Source: Evernia prunastri
Taxonomy: Eukaryota; Ascomycota; Lecanoromycetes; Lecanorales; Parmeliaceae
Reading direction: 5' to 3'
DNA length: 64,000 bases
NCBI GenBank assembly: GCA_003184365.1
Contig: NKYR01000068.1
Location: forward strand, 142,987-206,986
Positions 41,801 through 51,840 of the stretch are shown piece after piece. Each line of letters begins with the position of its first letter. Positions within the stretch are counted from its first letter, which is position 1. The position numbers and the translations under genes were made by a program. The notes under the pieces were generated by a model. The model ran no database searches. It was not told the DNA's origin and was given only the letters and a program-made list of their open reading frames with translations.

Positions 41801-43711
41801 ATTCCTATCATTGGCGATGGCATCGTCCAACCCAACGAAGAGGTACAGATTTCCACCCTTCGTCTGCTTACTACGATCATCAAGGTCCCTCTGAAGGCGA
41901 TAGACGACAATGCAGCCATATATGTTGCGGAATGTGTGAAGATAGTCAAAGCCTCGACTTCGACCAGTGTAGAGCTAGCACAAGCAGCATTGAAGCTCGT
42001 GTCCGCTATCCTGCGGGAGCGGAGAACAGTCGAAATCAGACAGACGGATTTAGCCTACCTTCTCAGACGCCTCATTCCTGACCTAGAAGAGCTTGATAAG
42101 CAGGGAGTAGCTTTCAACTTTCTGAAGGCAGTCATGACTCGTAAGATCGTGATTACGGAGGTCTATGAAGTCCTCGATGCCGTTGCTGTCATCATGGTCA
42201 CCAATCAGACTCGAGGGGCGCGTGATATGGCCCGAGGCGCATACTTTCAGTTCATCATGGATTATCCCCAGAGCAAAGATCGTTTTTCCAAGCAACTCGG
42301 CTTCCTTGTCCGAAATCTTGACTACAAACACCAGGAAGGACGTCAGTCCGTCATGGAAGTCGTCCACCTTCTGTTCACCAAACTAGGAGATGACTTGGTG
42401 CAAGAAGTCATGGGCAGTTTCTTCGTCCCCTTGGTCATGGTAATAGTCAACGACGAGTCCAGCGAGTGCCGAGAAATGGCTGGAGCTTTACTGAAGAAGA
42501 CTTTCGAGCGAGCGGACGGCGAGCGCACCCAATCGTTCCTCAACTTACTTCGCTCCTGGCTGGCTCAAACCGATGAGACTCTTCTGATCAGAGTCGCGCT
42601 CCAATTATATTGCTTGTATCTTGATACGAATGGGCCAAAGGGCGAGAAGGAGATCCCGCTGCTTCAGGCACGACTGACGCAGATCATCAAAAGCAATCTC
42701 AAAGTTCCGCTCGAAGCCGACTGGGAGCTGCTGTACTTCGCCTCCCAGAGCTTTGCCAAGATATGCCACTTGTTCTCAGCCTCAACGCTTGCTGCAAGCA
42801 CGGCTCCTCTATGGGCCAGTGTACGTCAATGTCTTTTCTTCCCCCACGCTTGGGTTAAGTTGTCGGCTGCGAGATTGCTCGGGACATATTTCGCAGATTT
42901 TGCCAGGACTAATGTCGGCAATGAAGCTCTTTCATTACCTCTCCGGGGCTCAGGGGGGCTGTGGCTCAGCGAACAGGAGATACGAGAAGTCACGCGAGCT
43001 TCCCTAGGCTTGCTGAGAGTGCCCGGCGTAAGCGAAGAACTCGCCAACCAAAGTGTGCGGAATTTAGCCTTCCTTGCCAAAATCATGGCACAGACATCTA
43101 TGCTCTGGTCACAGAAACTTCAAGAGCCTGAAGCAGAAACCATCCAAGGCGAACAATCCGAAGACGACGACAGCCTAGAGGAAGGAGAGCCATCCGCATC
43201 TACGGCGAACCTAGCACTCGGCTACCTCGTTCAACGCGCCTCCTCCCTCCTCCGCCGTGGTCCCCTCACGACCAGCTCTCCCTCCCTGATCCCTCTCCAC
43301 GCTTCCCTCACCCTCCTCGGCGCACTCACCAACAACGTGCCCCTCCCGACCCTACGCCCCCACATCCCACCCCTCCTCCTGCCCCTCCACAACCTCACCG
43401 ACCCCGCCATCCCCACCCCGTTCTCCACGGACGCGGCCTTCGTAGACGGCTACAAAACGCTCGTCGGCAATGCCCAGGAACTGATGGCGTTGCTGCAGAA
43501 GAAGCTGGGGACCACGGAGTATGTGGCGCTGTTGCAGGCGGTGAGGGAGGGGGTCAAGGAGAGGAGGGAGGGGAGGAGGGCGAAGAGGAGGATCGAGGCG
43601 GTGGCGGAGCCGGAGAGGGAGGGGGAGAGGAAGAGGAAGAAGGGGGTGAGGAAGAAGGAGAGGAGGAAGGAGAGGGGTGGGGAGGAGAGGGGGAGGAGGA
43701 GGGGTTGGTGA
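35840..43711 (+). CDS. UTP20: UTP20, U3 snoRNP / SSU processome component
   Basis: Very large HEAT-repeat protein of the small-subunit processome, needed for 18S rRNA maturation in the nucleolus. One uninterrupted exon of 7,872 bases gives 2,623 residues, in the family's normal range (about 2,500-2,800). The N-terminal block RRHRFESFNQRISKLNID and the region LNLSENFTSFVREIEP are characteristic, with PLLDLLANFAHDLGVRFERH and FTCLAWLFKYLSRLLVPNL following. Helical repeats cover nearly all the chain. The C-terminus turns into a long Lys/Arg/Glu tail (about residues 2560-2623) coded by purine-rich DNA, a typical nucleolar signal. A second Met four residues in (35849) is an alternative start. Confidence 0.97.
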   Translation: MAAMSSGKQARSRKLVKGGTTSTRRHRFESFNQRISKLNIDPIRRSRRNDVEADDLAESTSFFKTSLERWKDLNLSENFTSFVREIEPICNSLAQILHYNQRVFDMLVHYIEKQDSHSLEPLLDLLANFAHDLGVRFERHFLQAVTLVASLAATNADVEAIEWSFTCLAWLFKYLSRLLVPNLRPLFDIMAPLLGRERQKIHTTRFAAEAMSFLIRKAAIVYAKDTKPLTIIMDAIHDDILEVSESGGKEINVHLYQHGLMTLLVNSIKGIERKLHSGGVHIYRCMLDCQFADDNTQRSSFQEIVCGVTVALVHQTDSVNFQPILEIVLEQFTDLGPESSKSHVANCGRLLFVACTVRKGSRIQDWTPVLDAMLALLQSCDSSDEEALAETYKASAVILQYSPLQLFLAKVRQAMKIIAADRFAPIFLSFCNYFFDLGQDRFRDFLAPYFSRFIASNWRDHELELCLVVPKVAQASNCNKFPCPASWQEQIVKTFEDAVDEEDLIIQCYSYLYLLDFMTVSPQTTDKIMGSVSDMVHQDLQLSSISSLRKTFSLGEGLKAYVKYTPDLGPRLTESWPLICSQAADYGTLVPFLEAILLLVQAHGLQNYSNDSLIQKLIENLHSSSHTLRSLSLQILDALYAKKHTEKADIITTALTIENSPLDLGSARSISMHARRLSSQYEAASSDEWLQKAIPHFCFGMLTFKLSQAWDDATLVLKQICETKIGEDIVSALAFKWLQERDLEHGSTNLSTPAPTGQGPLTDFQCSNLIQVEQLIEHQKTEIAMAAEKSRLRFSATHTWSLQHALNAPSLALRVLLANPHVAEKRSRELVPLFLSWAAEELGQYPESPSEDTEAPASASGTPPNPSRLKRKDQKAMLDVFACFRNPKVLYRSSDVFQALQSLLTNGDAEVQRSALRALFTWKMAGIQQYQENLLNMLDDARFRDEISTFLHVDPQNSVIQEDHLPELMPVMLRLLYGRMIAGSGGNSSSGGQSGRRKIILDALARLDKIYLQDFISIALDRLRDVRPMEGTQLNEELFATEILSIRKQLGLVNMIKDMLEIIGDHLTPFTRNLSQALLYCLVWATRQLRPDKGVTYQVPEGVSQVSLSKAVRQVGMQCLTLLFRCCPVESLRPYLSVIFSELLSPRLVAMPIETAQSVSGTLQLFSTWASSRPTVLFLVDYDARAMKSIIDCLDVPSAKDQVKLFVIQEILGKIIVLARPSVTVDLGMNSSSGTESELIAQNVIHPNADNMLERMGSLLRKSPSKEILVAAIQLVSALAPLVVGSSQVENLLEICTFLLDQPSHRVNPRSKGELLQILQHFVPLAGSALPSDLQRRIFRTISSLFGYFKDRANRLILSKVLSVIAEQDSELQDIARLCTSLNSFSTRKIDEPDFDERMKAFNAINEIGFRDFTPKQWRPILFNMLYYVKEDEEFAIRSNASFSLRGFVEVNVVSSDAVETDSSNLTRTILLPALRNGVSEASELVRAEYLSITAHLIRHNPKWQEVNDMTVLLVNGDEDASFFSNVLHIQQHRRLRALRRLAAEAHQGGLQSVNVAHFFIPLIEHFVFDKAEDESAHNLSAETVVTIGALASSLEWPQFRAMFRRFCGYIKSKPDLEKTVIKLLGVVIDALSLAAEDKEKALTTVKRPDTENMDPPVSVHTGSTLAATMPRQEKLADDLVNSLLPSLEKYLHDKDESTVSLRIPVAVSVVKLLKLLPHHGLKFRLPPVLTDVCHILRSRAQESRDLTRKTLVEISTLIGPQYFGFVMKELRSALARGYQLHVLSFTVHSILVATSPIFKTGDLDYCLPQIVSVIMDDIFGATGQEKDAEEYISKMKEVKSSKSYDSLELVAKTTTVENFVHLIRPLQTLLGEKLDLRMVKKIDELLRRIGVGLLRNEAVQDHRVLVFCHQVITEVYKAERTPGGRQSKEDHRTKRFLINYKGANKSGSRGSNSSYNYKLARFSLDVLRAVLHKYDILQTPSNLAGFIPIIGDGIVQPNEEVQISTLRLLTTIIKVPLKAIDDNAAIYVAECVKIVKASTSTSVELAQAALKLVSAILRERRTVEIRQTDLAYLLRRLIPDLEELDKQGVAFNFLKAVMTRKIVITEVYEVLDAVAVIMVTNQTRGARDMARGAYFQFIMDYPQSKDRFSKQLGFLVRNLDYKHQEGRQSVMEVVHLLFTKLGDDLVQEVMGSFFVPLVMVIVNDESSECREMAGALLKKTFERADGERTQSFLNLLRSWLAQTDETLLIRVALQLYCLYLDTNGPKGEKEIPLLQARLTQIIKSNLKVPLEADWELLYFASQSFAKICHLFSASTLAASTAPLWASVRQCLFFPHAWVKLSAARLLGTYFADFARTNVGNEALSLPLRGSGGLWLSEQEIREVTRASLGLLRVPGVSEELANQSVRNLAFLAKIMAQTSMLWSQKLQEPEAETIQGEQSEDDDSLEEGEPSASTANLALGYLVQRASSLLRRGPLTTSSPSLIPLHASLTLLGALTNNVPLPTLRPHIPPLLLPLHNLTDPAIPTPFSTDAAFVDGYKTLVGNAQELMALLQKKLGTTEYVALLQAVREGVKERREGRRAKRRIEAVAEPEREGERKRKKGVRKKERRKERGGEERGRRRGW
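43540..43711 (+). repeat. purine-rich low-complexity tract in the UTP20 3' end
   Basis: About 170 bases made almost only of G and A (GGAGG, GAGAGG words) encode the basic C-terminal tail. The preceding 43220-43440 is unusually C-rich on the same strand. Confidence 0.7.
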
Positions 43712-44183
43712 TGTTGGGTGGTGGGGTTGAATGTGATGTGCTGGTTTTGCATAGCGAGTGGAGTATGGGAAACAGAAAAAGCTGGAGATCCTAGATACCA
43801 CAAGGCTGGCTCGTTGCAGTCAAAGTTTCTTGCATCAGAGGTCGCTGCGTTCAATATTGACCATTGAATTTGATATTATTTACTCGATATCACGACTGGC
43901 TACCTAGCAGCGACATCGACCATCAGGCACATGTCAAGCCTGAGTACCTTCAATGCCGTTCATGATGTCCACAACATTTGAGCCCTAGCGGCACTACTAT
44001 CTCAATGCACCATCTCGATTGAGAATTCAAGACGGACCGGTACATACTTTGGGTCGTCCTTCGCACGGGCTGATACCTTAGCTCTTTCGGCTCCCTCCCT
44101 TATCCTTTCTTGACATCTCCATCACAAATCCAGATCCGCTATCCTTCACCGGGGTCGATTCGATGTTGAATCGGGCCGAAAAG
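43712..44183. other. intergenic between convergent genes
   Basis: 3' flanks of UTP20 and LSM12. Nothing recognised. Confidence 0.4.
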
Positions 44184-45106
44184 TCATCCTCCCTTCCTGG
44201 GTCCCCCGGAGAAAGCTGGGATGGCAGGTACGGCCGGTATGACGGGCTTGGGCCCCTTGGGCTCGCGCTGCGCGAGTTTCTTGCGTTCGTTCTCGAGCTG
44301 TAGGTACCATATTCGTCAATGACTGTGAACCACAAATAGTAGCCAACTCCTGCGGAGCACCACTTTTCCATCCTGCGAGCAGAGAAGGTTTGACTCACCA
44401 CCTTTTTCACCCTAGCCAGCGCCGACCCCGCCTCCTTTCCCGCTTTGCAATCCTCACTCCTATAACCCGGGCCCTTGACGACAACCTGATCCATAACTAC
44501 GATGTCCTTCCCATCCCACCTTGTCGGCAACATCCTGCTAATCGCATCGAAAATCTCTTGCGCTTCTTTGCTGACGGTCCTGTTGACCTTGCTGGCTTTT
44601 TCGTGGGCGCGCTGCAGAGCGGCTGCCGCGCGGGCTTGGAGAGCCGATGTGGAGATATGTGGTGGGAGCGCTGGGACCGAGGGGGCGGGGGAGAGGATGT
44701 TGAAGGCCGTTATGGATGGGAGGGAAAGGACATGGTGGGTTGTGTTTGGAGGATTGGTGGAGAGGGCGACGAGGGGGGTGAGGGGGCAAATGGTATAAAG
44801 GGTGCCTTCGAGGGTGGGGTGCGCAGGGATGGTGGTTTGGAGGCGTACTCTGTAGGGATGAGGGGGGTTAGCTCGAGCAATGCGATAGCTGAAAAGGGCC
44901 GTGCATGGCATAGTGTAGACGGCAGAATCGAAAACTTGACACAACAAGTAGATGCCGGAAGAAGATGATGCGCCGGTAGGTAGTACTCACCTTCCACCAA
45001 TAGCTCCACTCATGGCAGTCTCGAGAGTGACGAGCTGGCCAACATTAGGCGTCGCAACCGGAGCTTTTCCCCCCGCATTACTCTGTCGCTTCGTACTCTC
45101 GGCCAT
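44184..45106 (-). CDS. LSM12 family protein (LSm and anticodon-binding domain)
   Basis: RNA-associated protein; yeast Lsm12 works with Pbp1 and Pbp4. Three exons: 45106-44991, 44849-44399 and 44297-44184, introns of 141 and 101 bp, total 226 residues. Exon 1 begins MAESTKRQSNAGGK and holds VGQLVTLETAMSGAIGG, the start of the LSm fold, which continues in exon 2 with PTLEGTLYTICPLTPLVALS. The anticodon-binding domain follows at about residues 110-195 (ALQRAHEKASKVNRTVSKEA, then FDAISRMLPTRWDGKDIVVM). Exon 3 gives LENERKKLAQREPKG and a Pro-rich end. The last intron is required; without it the frame runs on into unrelated residues to 44078. Confidence 0.85.
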
Positions 45107-45758
45107 CCTCACACTTGTGTGCTCTGGCTTGTCGATGTGTCTCCCAGAACCCTGTCAAAGACGCATTGCCGGAGGCGATTACTCTTCGTCGGACTTGACG
45201 GGATTATGATGTAGGAACCTCTTTAATTTCTTAAAAAGGGCCAGGCGCTCTGCAAAACTGCGACGCAGGAGAAAGCACCAAAGGCAAAGGAGTGACGATG
45301 AATCAAAAGAAAGGGAGGCGTGAAGGAGGTGAATTATCAGAATATCGAGCACTCCCCACACCTCTCCTTTACTTGCTGCAGAACGACTCGAAGATGTAAG
45401 AGAAAAGAAGAAGGGAAAAGGTGGACGTCTACGAGTACAGATTCACTAGGTATGGAGCAACGGCGGGCGCTTCCGGCGCTTGCGCAAGTCATGGAAAATC
45501 TGGGCAGTACGGCACTGCATATTAGCACCTTCAGTTCAAGACTTCCGCATCTTGATCATTCCAGCAGCCAGCTTCGAATTCAGGAGTGTTAATCCTTGCT
45601 ATGAAGAACACCTTATGAGTTTTGCGTGGCCGGACACTCCATCACAGCCCACATGCCACCATTTTCGAACGCCCCAATGCAATCTCACTCCACGCTAAAT
45701 GCTCGATAAAACTATTTCATCACCTCGTCATAACCGCAAGAAGTACTGCTGCGATGTC
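45107..45758. other. intergenic (LSM12 promoter, CUL3 3' flank)
   Basis: No gene or RNA feature recognised. Confidence 0.4.
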
Positions 45759-48558
45759 TTATGCTAAATACCGGTACGCGGCTGGTTCTAGGTCCTCTAT
45801 TCGCTCCAGATACTCCCTCTCTATCAGACTTTCAATTCTCTTCTTTACCATGTTGACGTCTGGCATAAACCTTGCCGTCAACTGCTGAATCACTTCGGCG
45901 ATCAGCTTCTGATGGCTCAATTCCTTGCGTTGCCTGTAGCCACTTGGGTCAGCATCACGCTTTGGGAAGCTCCTCCATGTGGAAGGACAAAGCTTACTTC
46001 ATGATCCGCACAATGGCAGCCTCAATCACCCCCCCGCGAGTGTCATTGTTCTTCTTCTCAGTCTCCGATCGTTCATGGGAGTCCTCTACCTTGTTGCCAC
46101 TCGTAACCACGCCAATCTTGAACTTCTGGAACTGCGAATAGAAAGTCTCGTTGAAGTAGAACTTGTCGTCAATCTTGACATCTTTGCTCATAGGCTCCTT
46201 GCGGAGAACTCTTGTCTTCTGGGCCACTCCAAGTGATTGAAGGTTGCGAGTTAGCTCGTTGAAGGGTATGTTTGTTCGTGCCTGAATTTCTTCTGTGGTC
46301 ATGGATTGACCTGGAGGTAGGTCGTTGAATAGAAGAAGGATGACCATTGCGTACGTCGATACATTGATCTCTCTTGTTTTCTTGGCCCCCTTCGTTTCCG
46401 GAAAGTAGGCTCGGAGATCTGCAGTACCCATATTTGCTTGCCAGGTAAGTTGGCGTCCGCTATGTTTGTCAAGGTAGAACTTCTCAAAGCCTTGCTTGAT
46501 CCTCTCAATCTGGGTTGGGAAGATGCATCGTGGTCGGTCTTCCCCTTCGTTGTAAGAGGGCGCCATAGCTTCGAGCGGCCACATCGTGCTGGTTAGAACA
46601 TTGACCTCGATCTCCGCCCTCTTTGGATCAGGATCTCCCAGTTCAGCAACATGTCTTTTGTAATTGGACGTGAGATCTGCGGAGACTGCCATATCCTTAA
46701 ACATTGCTTCGATCCTCTGCGTAAACGTGTTCCCAACCTCCATCTTCATCTTGGATATCATCTGGCGCTCGGCATCCATGCTGATCGAGCGTTTCATGAG
46801 CAGCCGTCTCGATAGGTGCTTCTTGTAGTACCGTTCAAACATGTCCTTATCCTGGATATACCGGAGTAAAGTAATGCCTTTATCCAGGAGCAGATCAACT
46901 TCGTTCTCTGTCTTGCCCTTGATGCCCTTCTTCATGTTTTCGTCAAAAAAGAGCGAGAGATATTCGGAGCTTCTCTCGAAGGCATTTATAAAGTCTGTAA
47001 AGCTGCGCGAGAAAGCGGTTTGTAGACCTTGATCTGACTTGAAGGCCTCGGTAAGCACGTTATCGTATCTCTCTTTCAACTGCAGTATGTCATCCACCCA
47101 CTTGATGGCTGCTGTGGTTTGCTGGCTCACTGGCTTTTCTGAAGCCTTTTCATCCCCTTCAGCTCTTTCCCCATCCTTTTCCGAGGGTTTTGGCGGAGTC
47201 TGTGTTGCAGCAGCCGTAGATTTGTTGACATCATTTCCCATCTCCAGAATTCGAGCCTGAACTGCCTTCCTCAGCTCCTCTTTCTTCGGGTCAACCCTTG
47301 CACTCAATTCGTATATTAGCTCAAGCTCCAATAGCCGCTCATTGTCCAGCATGTACTTGACGCCACTGCCCTCAAGCGCTATCACTTCCGGGAGGTTTTT
47401 CTTGATGAGCTCAGTCTCCACCACGCTTTTAATTTTGGTCAAAGTCAATGGGGATAAAGTCGATCTGCATCGGTCCTCTTCCTCGTTGACTCTTTTCCTT
47501 GCATCTTTACAAAATGTCCCGGCGTCTGCTTCTAACAATAACTTGGCCCCTTCTGTGCGGTAGAAATCCTCGCTCGCTTTTAGAAACTCGGGCTCAAAAC
47601 TTGTAAGGTAGAGCTTGGTAGGCTCGTCCTCTTCTTCTGTCTCGTAAAGACCCTCCAACATGTACGCGCAGGATTTCAGAAGCGACTTGTCAATTATATC
47701 GCCTTCTCGATCCATTTGCACTTGATCTAACATAACGGCGTTGAGAATATGTGCGATGCTAATGTGGTCGTCAGGGCTGTCGGAAAGAGGAGTTCTCAAA
47801 ACGTGATCGCGGAATTGTCCCATGGAGGCAGTGAAAATCGAGGGTTTTCGAAAGTCTTTGCAGTAAACACGGTCCTACCTTTGGGTCAGTTATATTCCTT
47901 GTCCCATAGCCTTCTTTGAGGTGCCAGAAGATGCCCACCATATACATGAGGACATCAGTAGTCATGTTCATGCAAAGATTGTGGTCCTCCCATGCTTGCT
48001 TTAGAGCTCTTAATAATTTCTCTCCAGCAACTCTTTTCTCGTTAGCTGTGGCGATCGTTTGGGCTCCAGATGTCGCGAAGAGGATGGTGTGAGAGAGTTC
48101 TTCTATAATCCGTGGTTGAACCTCGTTTGCGAGCCATTCTTCTTCAAACTCCTTTACCCTAATGTAGAGGGTCTCGCCCCGCTTCTTGAGTACAAGCTTG
48201 TAGGCATTACGGTAGAGCTCCTCGAAAGACAGCTTTGAGGCATTCTTGGTGTGTATTTCTCGAAGTGAGGAGGCCAGGACCTCCCACATTGAGTCGAAGT
48301 CGACGGTATCGCTTGTACCCAGACCCTGCGGGATAATCATTTTAGACCTCATTGCCAACTAGATAATAGGAAGGAACGGGGTGAAGTAAGTGACCAAAGG
48401 AAATAAAGCAACGTGTTCTGGAACGAAATTATGAGTCGAAGCTTCATATTGAAGTGCGTGTTGACATGCATGTGCAGATGTGATTCGGTAGCACCTTCAA
48501 TTCTTACTAGACTTACTCGTCTCGGGGGGCGTATCTTCCTTCCCCTCCCAGCCATCAT
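45759..48558 (-). CDS. CUL3: cullin-3, scaffold of CRL3 ubiquitin ligases
   Basis: Scaffold that binds BTB-domain substrate adaptors at its N-terminus and the RING protein Rbx1 at its C-terminus. Exons: 48558-48517, 48325-47939, 47874-45998 and 45933-45759, introns 191, 64 and 64 bp, total 826 residues. The start MMAGRGRKIRPPRR and the block LREIHTKNASKLSFEELYRN are cullin-3 specific, as is NMTTDVLMYMDRVYC across intron 2. The cullin homology region has FERYYKKHLSRRLL and KMKMEVGNTFTQRIEAMFKD. The neddylation site lies in GVIEAAIVRIMKQRKEL (Lys769), followed by the winged-helix end VKKRIESLIEREYLER. An acidic/Ser insert sits near residues 350-385. For intron 1, an acceptor 39 bases upstream would also keep frame, so the exon 2 start is uncertain. 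Confidence 0.95.
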
Positions 48559-48981
48559 GATAAAGATATGAGGTGCTCAGAAGCACCAGTCAAACCGCTA
48601 TGCTGTGTGCTTCTTAATGAGAAGTTGGTTGGACATGGACGCAGAAAGTTTCAGGACGGGTGAGGAAGAGTTGCGAAGATTGAAAAGTCCGGTATTAAAG
48701 GAGCGTCGATTCATGAAAGATAAGATCGTGGAAGAGGTTCCACTAAAGTACGCGAAGCAGTCGTTATGCCAGAGGCAGAGAGGCAATGAAAGCTGTTCCT
48801 GGATGCATACCCACTGTAGATCCCGAAGTTCAGCCGGTCTCCTAGCCGTTGACCGAGGTTCCCTCAGTTCTGACGTTTTCAGCCTTGGGTGGCCGACCAT
48901 CATTGATTTTCTACTCTCGTCAAACGATATCATTGAAATCCATACATTCTTTAAAAGGCATCCATATATTCTTAAGAAAGC
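48559..48981. promoter_or_regulatory. shared divergent promoter of CUL3 and ZIM17
   Basis: 423 bp between the two starts. Open frames here on both strands have no domain. Confidence 0.45.
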
Positions 48982-49652
48982 ATGATGAAAGCAGACCAAA
49001 TACTCAGCAATATATGTCGCCATCTTAGGCCATCTGTGCGCCAGCCACCCCCAGCACATTCACATCTCCGCCCCCTCTCCCAATATGCGCCTCTCCGCCA
49101 TTCCAGCTTTCCGCGTCCGTCATCCACGCCCAAACTCAGCATCCCTCACTTTTCCTTTGCATTCCGCTCCCTCCAAACCCGCCGAGTCTCCACGTCCGCT
49201 CCTTCATCGGCGGTCGTGCACTCCTCGGATTACCCCAGCAGCACCCAAAGCGCCCCGGAGCCAGCACCCTCCTACGAGCTCACTTTTACGTGCAAACCAT
49301 GCAAGCACCGCTCGACGCACAAGATTTCGAAGCAGGGTTATCACAAGGGAAGCGTCTTGATAACATGCCCCGGGTGCTCGAATCGGCATGTCATCAGTGA
49401 TCATTTGAAGGTGGGATTTCAAGCCTCTGCGCGGGGAATGCGAAAACGAGGAGATTGAAGGGCATGAATGCTGACAAACGATAACGACAGATTTTTGGGG
49501 ACCGATCGTTTACCATCGAGGATTTGATGAGGCAGAAAGGTCAGCTGGTGAAGAGAGGGACATTAAGCGGAAAGGGAGACGTTGAGTTTTGGGACGATGG
49601 AAGTCAGACGGAGAGAAACAGGACGGAAAAGCTCAATGAAACTTGTGTATAA
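48982..49652 (+). CDS. ZIM17: DNL-type zinc finger protein ZIM17/HEP1, mitochondrial Hsp70 escort
   Basis: Mitochondrial matrix zinc protein that keeps Hsp70 (Ssc1) soluble and aids protein import. Exons 48982-49410 and 49491-49652 join in phase 0 over an 80-bp intron (donor GTGGGA, branch TGCTGAC, acceptor GACAG), giving 196 residues. The first 90 residues are rich in Arg, Ser and Pro with few acids (HLRPSVRQPPPAHSHLRPL), a good mitochondrial presequence. The zinc-binding domain has CKPC and CPGC pairs (TFTCKPCKHRSTHKISKQGY, then VLITCPGCSNRHVISDHL) followed by the DNL-like part of the fold (FTIEDLMRQKGQLVKRG). The second exon is needed to complete DHLKIFGDRS. Confidence 0.92.
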
Positions 49653-49924
49653 AAGACGGGATGTACATGCATTGCAAGAAAATGTCTACGATGCATTAGG
49701 ATACCCATTCATTCGCCTCTCGACACAGCATGTCCAACCCGATCGCCATCCTTTAATAGATACTCCAATTGAATATGCTGCCTTTGTGGTATCGATAGGG
49801 ACCGTTACCATACCCTACAAACTAATACCTTCCCAATATCTCCCGCGAAACAGCATCTGGATGACAGTGGAAGATACTCAACGCCTTTTCGATGAAATCC
49901 GTTCCAGATGCCATCCCTTATATC

Positions 49925-51840
49925 TCACTCATTCTCGCGAAAACTCTTGTTTGATCCAGTGTTCGATCCAGCTCGCACTCTCCCGTTAAGCAAATCCGTA
50001 GAAACCCTGTCCCGTCTCATTGCTGGAGGCGGCGCAAGCATAGGCTCCGTCGCACTTCCATCTCCATCCTCATGGTCGGCGGATTTCAGCTCCCCTGCCG
50101 CCTCTTTGCGAGCCTCTCTTTTCATCTTCATAATTTTGACATAGTTGTAGGCACCTATGCTAGCAATGGTTACCAATAGTCCGAATACGTTGATCGGAGT
50201 CAATGGGTCCCCGAAGGCGATGGCTGCAGCAGCGATGGTGATGACTTCCTTGAAGATGCCGCAGATACTCAGCGTGACGACTGAGGTTCTCTGAAGAAGC
50301 GCGAATTCGGACGCAGTCATCATGAAAGCAAGGCAGCCCGGGAAGATCAAAATGCATATTCCCAAGAAGACCCCTTTTGCATCGACAAGAGCGTTCAGGC
50401 CATTGGCAAGCGCTCCGAAACCCTCAACAGGAACGGCTATAATAACCAAGCTAAAGAACATAACAGGTGCAAGAAAAAAGATACTACTGAAAGGATTGCT
50501 CGTCGCGGGATTTTTAAGTAGCAGAATTTGAGTGAGCGCCCATCGAAAGCCCGAGAAGAAAGCGGCCAAAATAACAAGGATGAAGCCCAGAATATCGAAA
50601 GCGGTTTCACCAGCCACCATCAAAATGACGCCTATTGTCATTGTAGTGATGATTAAGACCAGTTTAATGGATGGATCTTCGAGACGGAAGAGAAAGGCGA
50701 AGGCGAGGACGAATGCGAGAGAGGAGGACTTGCACATTGCTAATAGGTAATTTGTCAGTATAAGTTTGTCGGTGACCGTGGCAAGACATACTGTAGAAAG
50801 TAAGAGTAATGTACTTCAGGCTCATGTTACCCAGCCCGATATCAAGACCTGTAGCAGCTCCGCAAGGACCAACCCGAGTGAAATAGAACATCTTGGTCAT
50901 AAGTGGCTTCTCAGTCTCTGACATATCTTGACGGACACGAAATTGGTTTTGAGGATTGGTTAAGCTATCCGTTCGAGGTCGCAGTCGTGGAACGAAGTAG
51001 AGGACGAGGCTCGCTAGGCAGAACTGGACGAGCATATGCAGGCAAGTAGTGAAGAGAGGGAAATGGAAATCCAGATACTTTGGCGAGAACATCCATTTAT
51101 TGTACTATGGAGGTGTCAGTAAACAAATATAGGAACCCTTTCATAACTTCACTTACAATAGAGATCGAAAGCGAGAAGGCATACCACGAAGCTACTAGCA
51201 GGGCGTTGATAAGCCACGCTTTGTAGATCTCTCTGTTTGTGAACTTCTTGTTCGGTTTCGATGCCTTGACATTCCCAGCAAATCTTTCGTCCAGCCTTAC
51301 GGCCTTCCTCCGTCTTCTCTTCCTGCGTGTTTTGTCTTTCTTCGTCATACCCGTCTCTCCGTCATCACTGAACGGATCATCTGCAGCTAGCCGATCAAGC
51401 TCAAAGTCTTCGCTTGTGGTTCTAGAGGAGATGTCCGAGCCATGGTCCTCATCAGAGGAGTACACCAATTGCTTGCTTTCTGCGTCAGAGCCTCCTGAAG
51501 CATTTGGATGGCGATGAACATTCTTCTTCCTGGATGTTTTCCTTCTCGCCCCATTCTCCAGTCGGTCCATCAATTGAGCCCTGCGTCGCCGGTATCCATC
51601 TCCAGCACTATCCATATCAGAGGAAAGGAGATCAGCATCAGCGTCCGTGCCAGTGACGGGATCCGGGCTTTCTAAACTCGATCTGAGCAAGGGCTTTGGC
51701 CTATCAGAATTCTGTCGTGTCGGATGATGGTGCTCTGCTTGCTCTTCTCCCTCTCCTTGAGGTTTCTTATCGGCGTCCATGAGGGTCCATCCGTCGAGCG
51801 CCTTGGGGAGCACGAGCTGTCGTAACACAGCCCTCGTCAC
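49925..51840 (-). CDS. TPT-domain (SLC35C2-like) nucleotide-sugar/phosphate transporter
   Basis: Multi-pass transporter of the drug/metabolite superfamily, probably Golgi or ER; the substrate cannot be told. Exons 51840-51157, 51104-50792 and 50739-49925 (introns of 52 bp each) give 603 residues. Residues 1-200 are a long acidic and basic disordered leader (DEDHGSDISSRTTSEDFELD, then KTRRKRRRRKAVRL). About ten membrane helices follow, starting at AWLINALLVASWYAF. Family marks are YNKWMFSPKYLDFHFPLF, ATGLDIGLGNMSLKYITLTF, then TMCKSSSLAFVL across intron 2, and the closing AFGDPLTPINVFGLLVTIAS. The start may be the Met 20 codons in (51780), since the first ATG adds an odd hydrophobic leader. 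Confidence 0.88.

Noticed and set aside
44078..44183. Extension of the LSM12 frame to 44078
   Set aside because: It reads through a good intron (44398-44298); the spliced frame gives the conserved LENERKKLA and stops at 44184.
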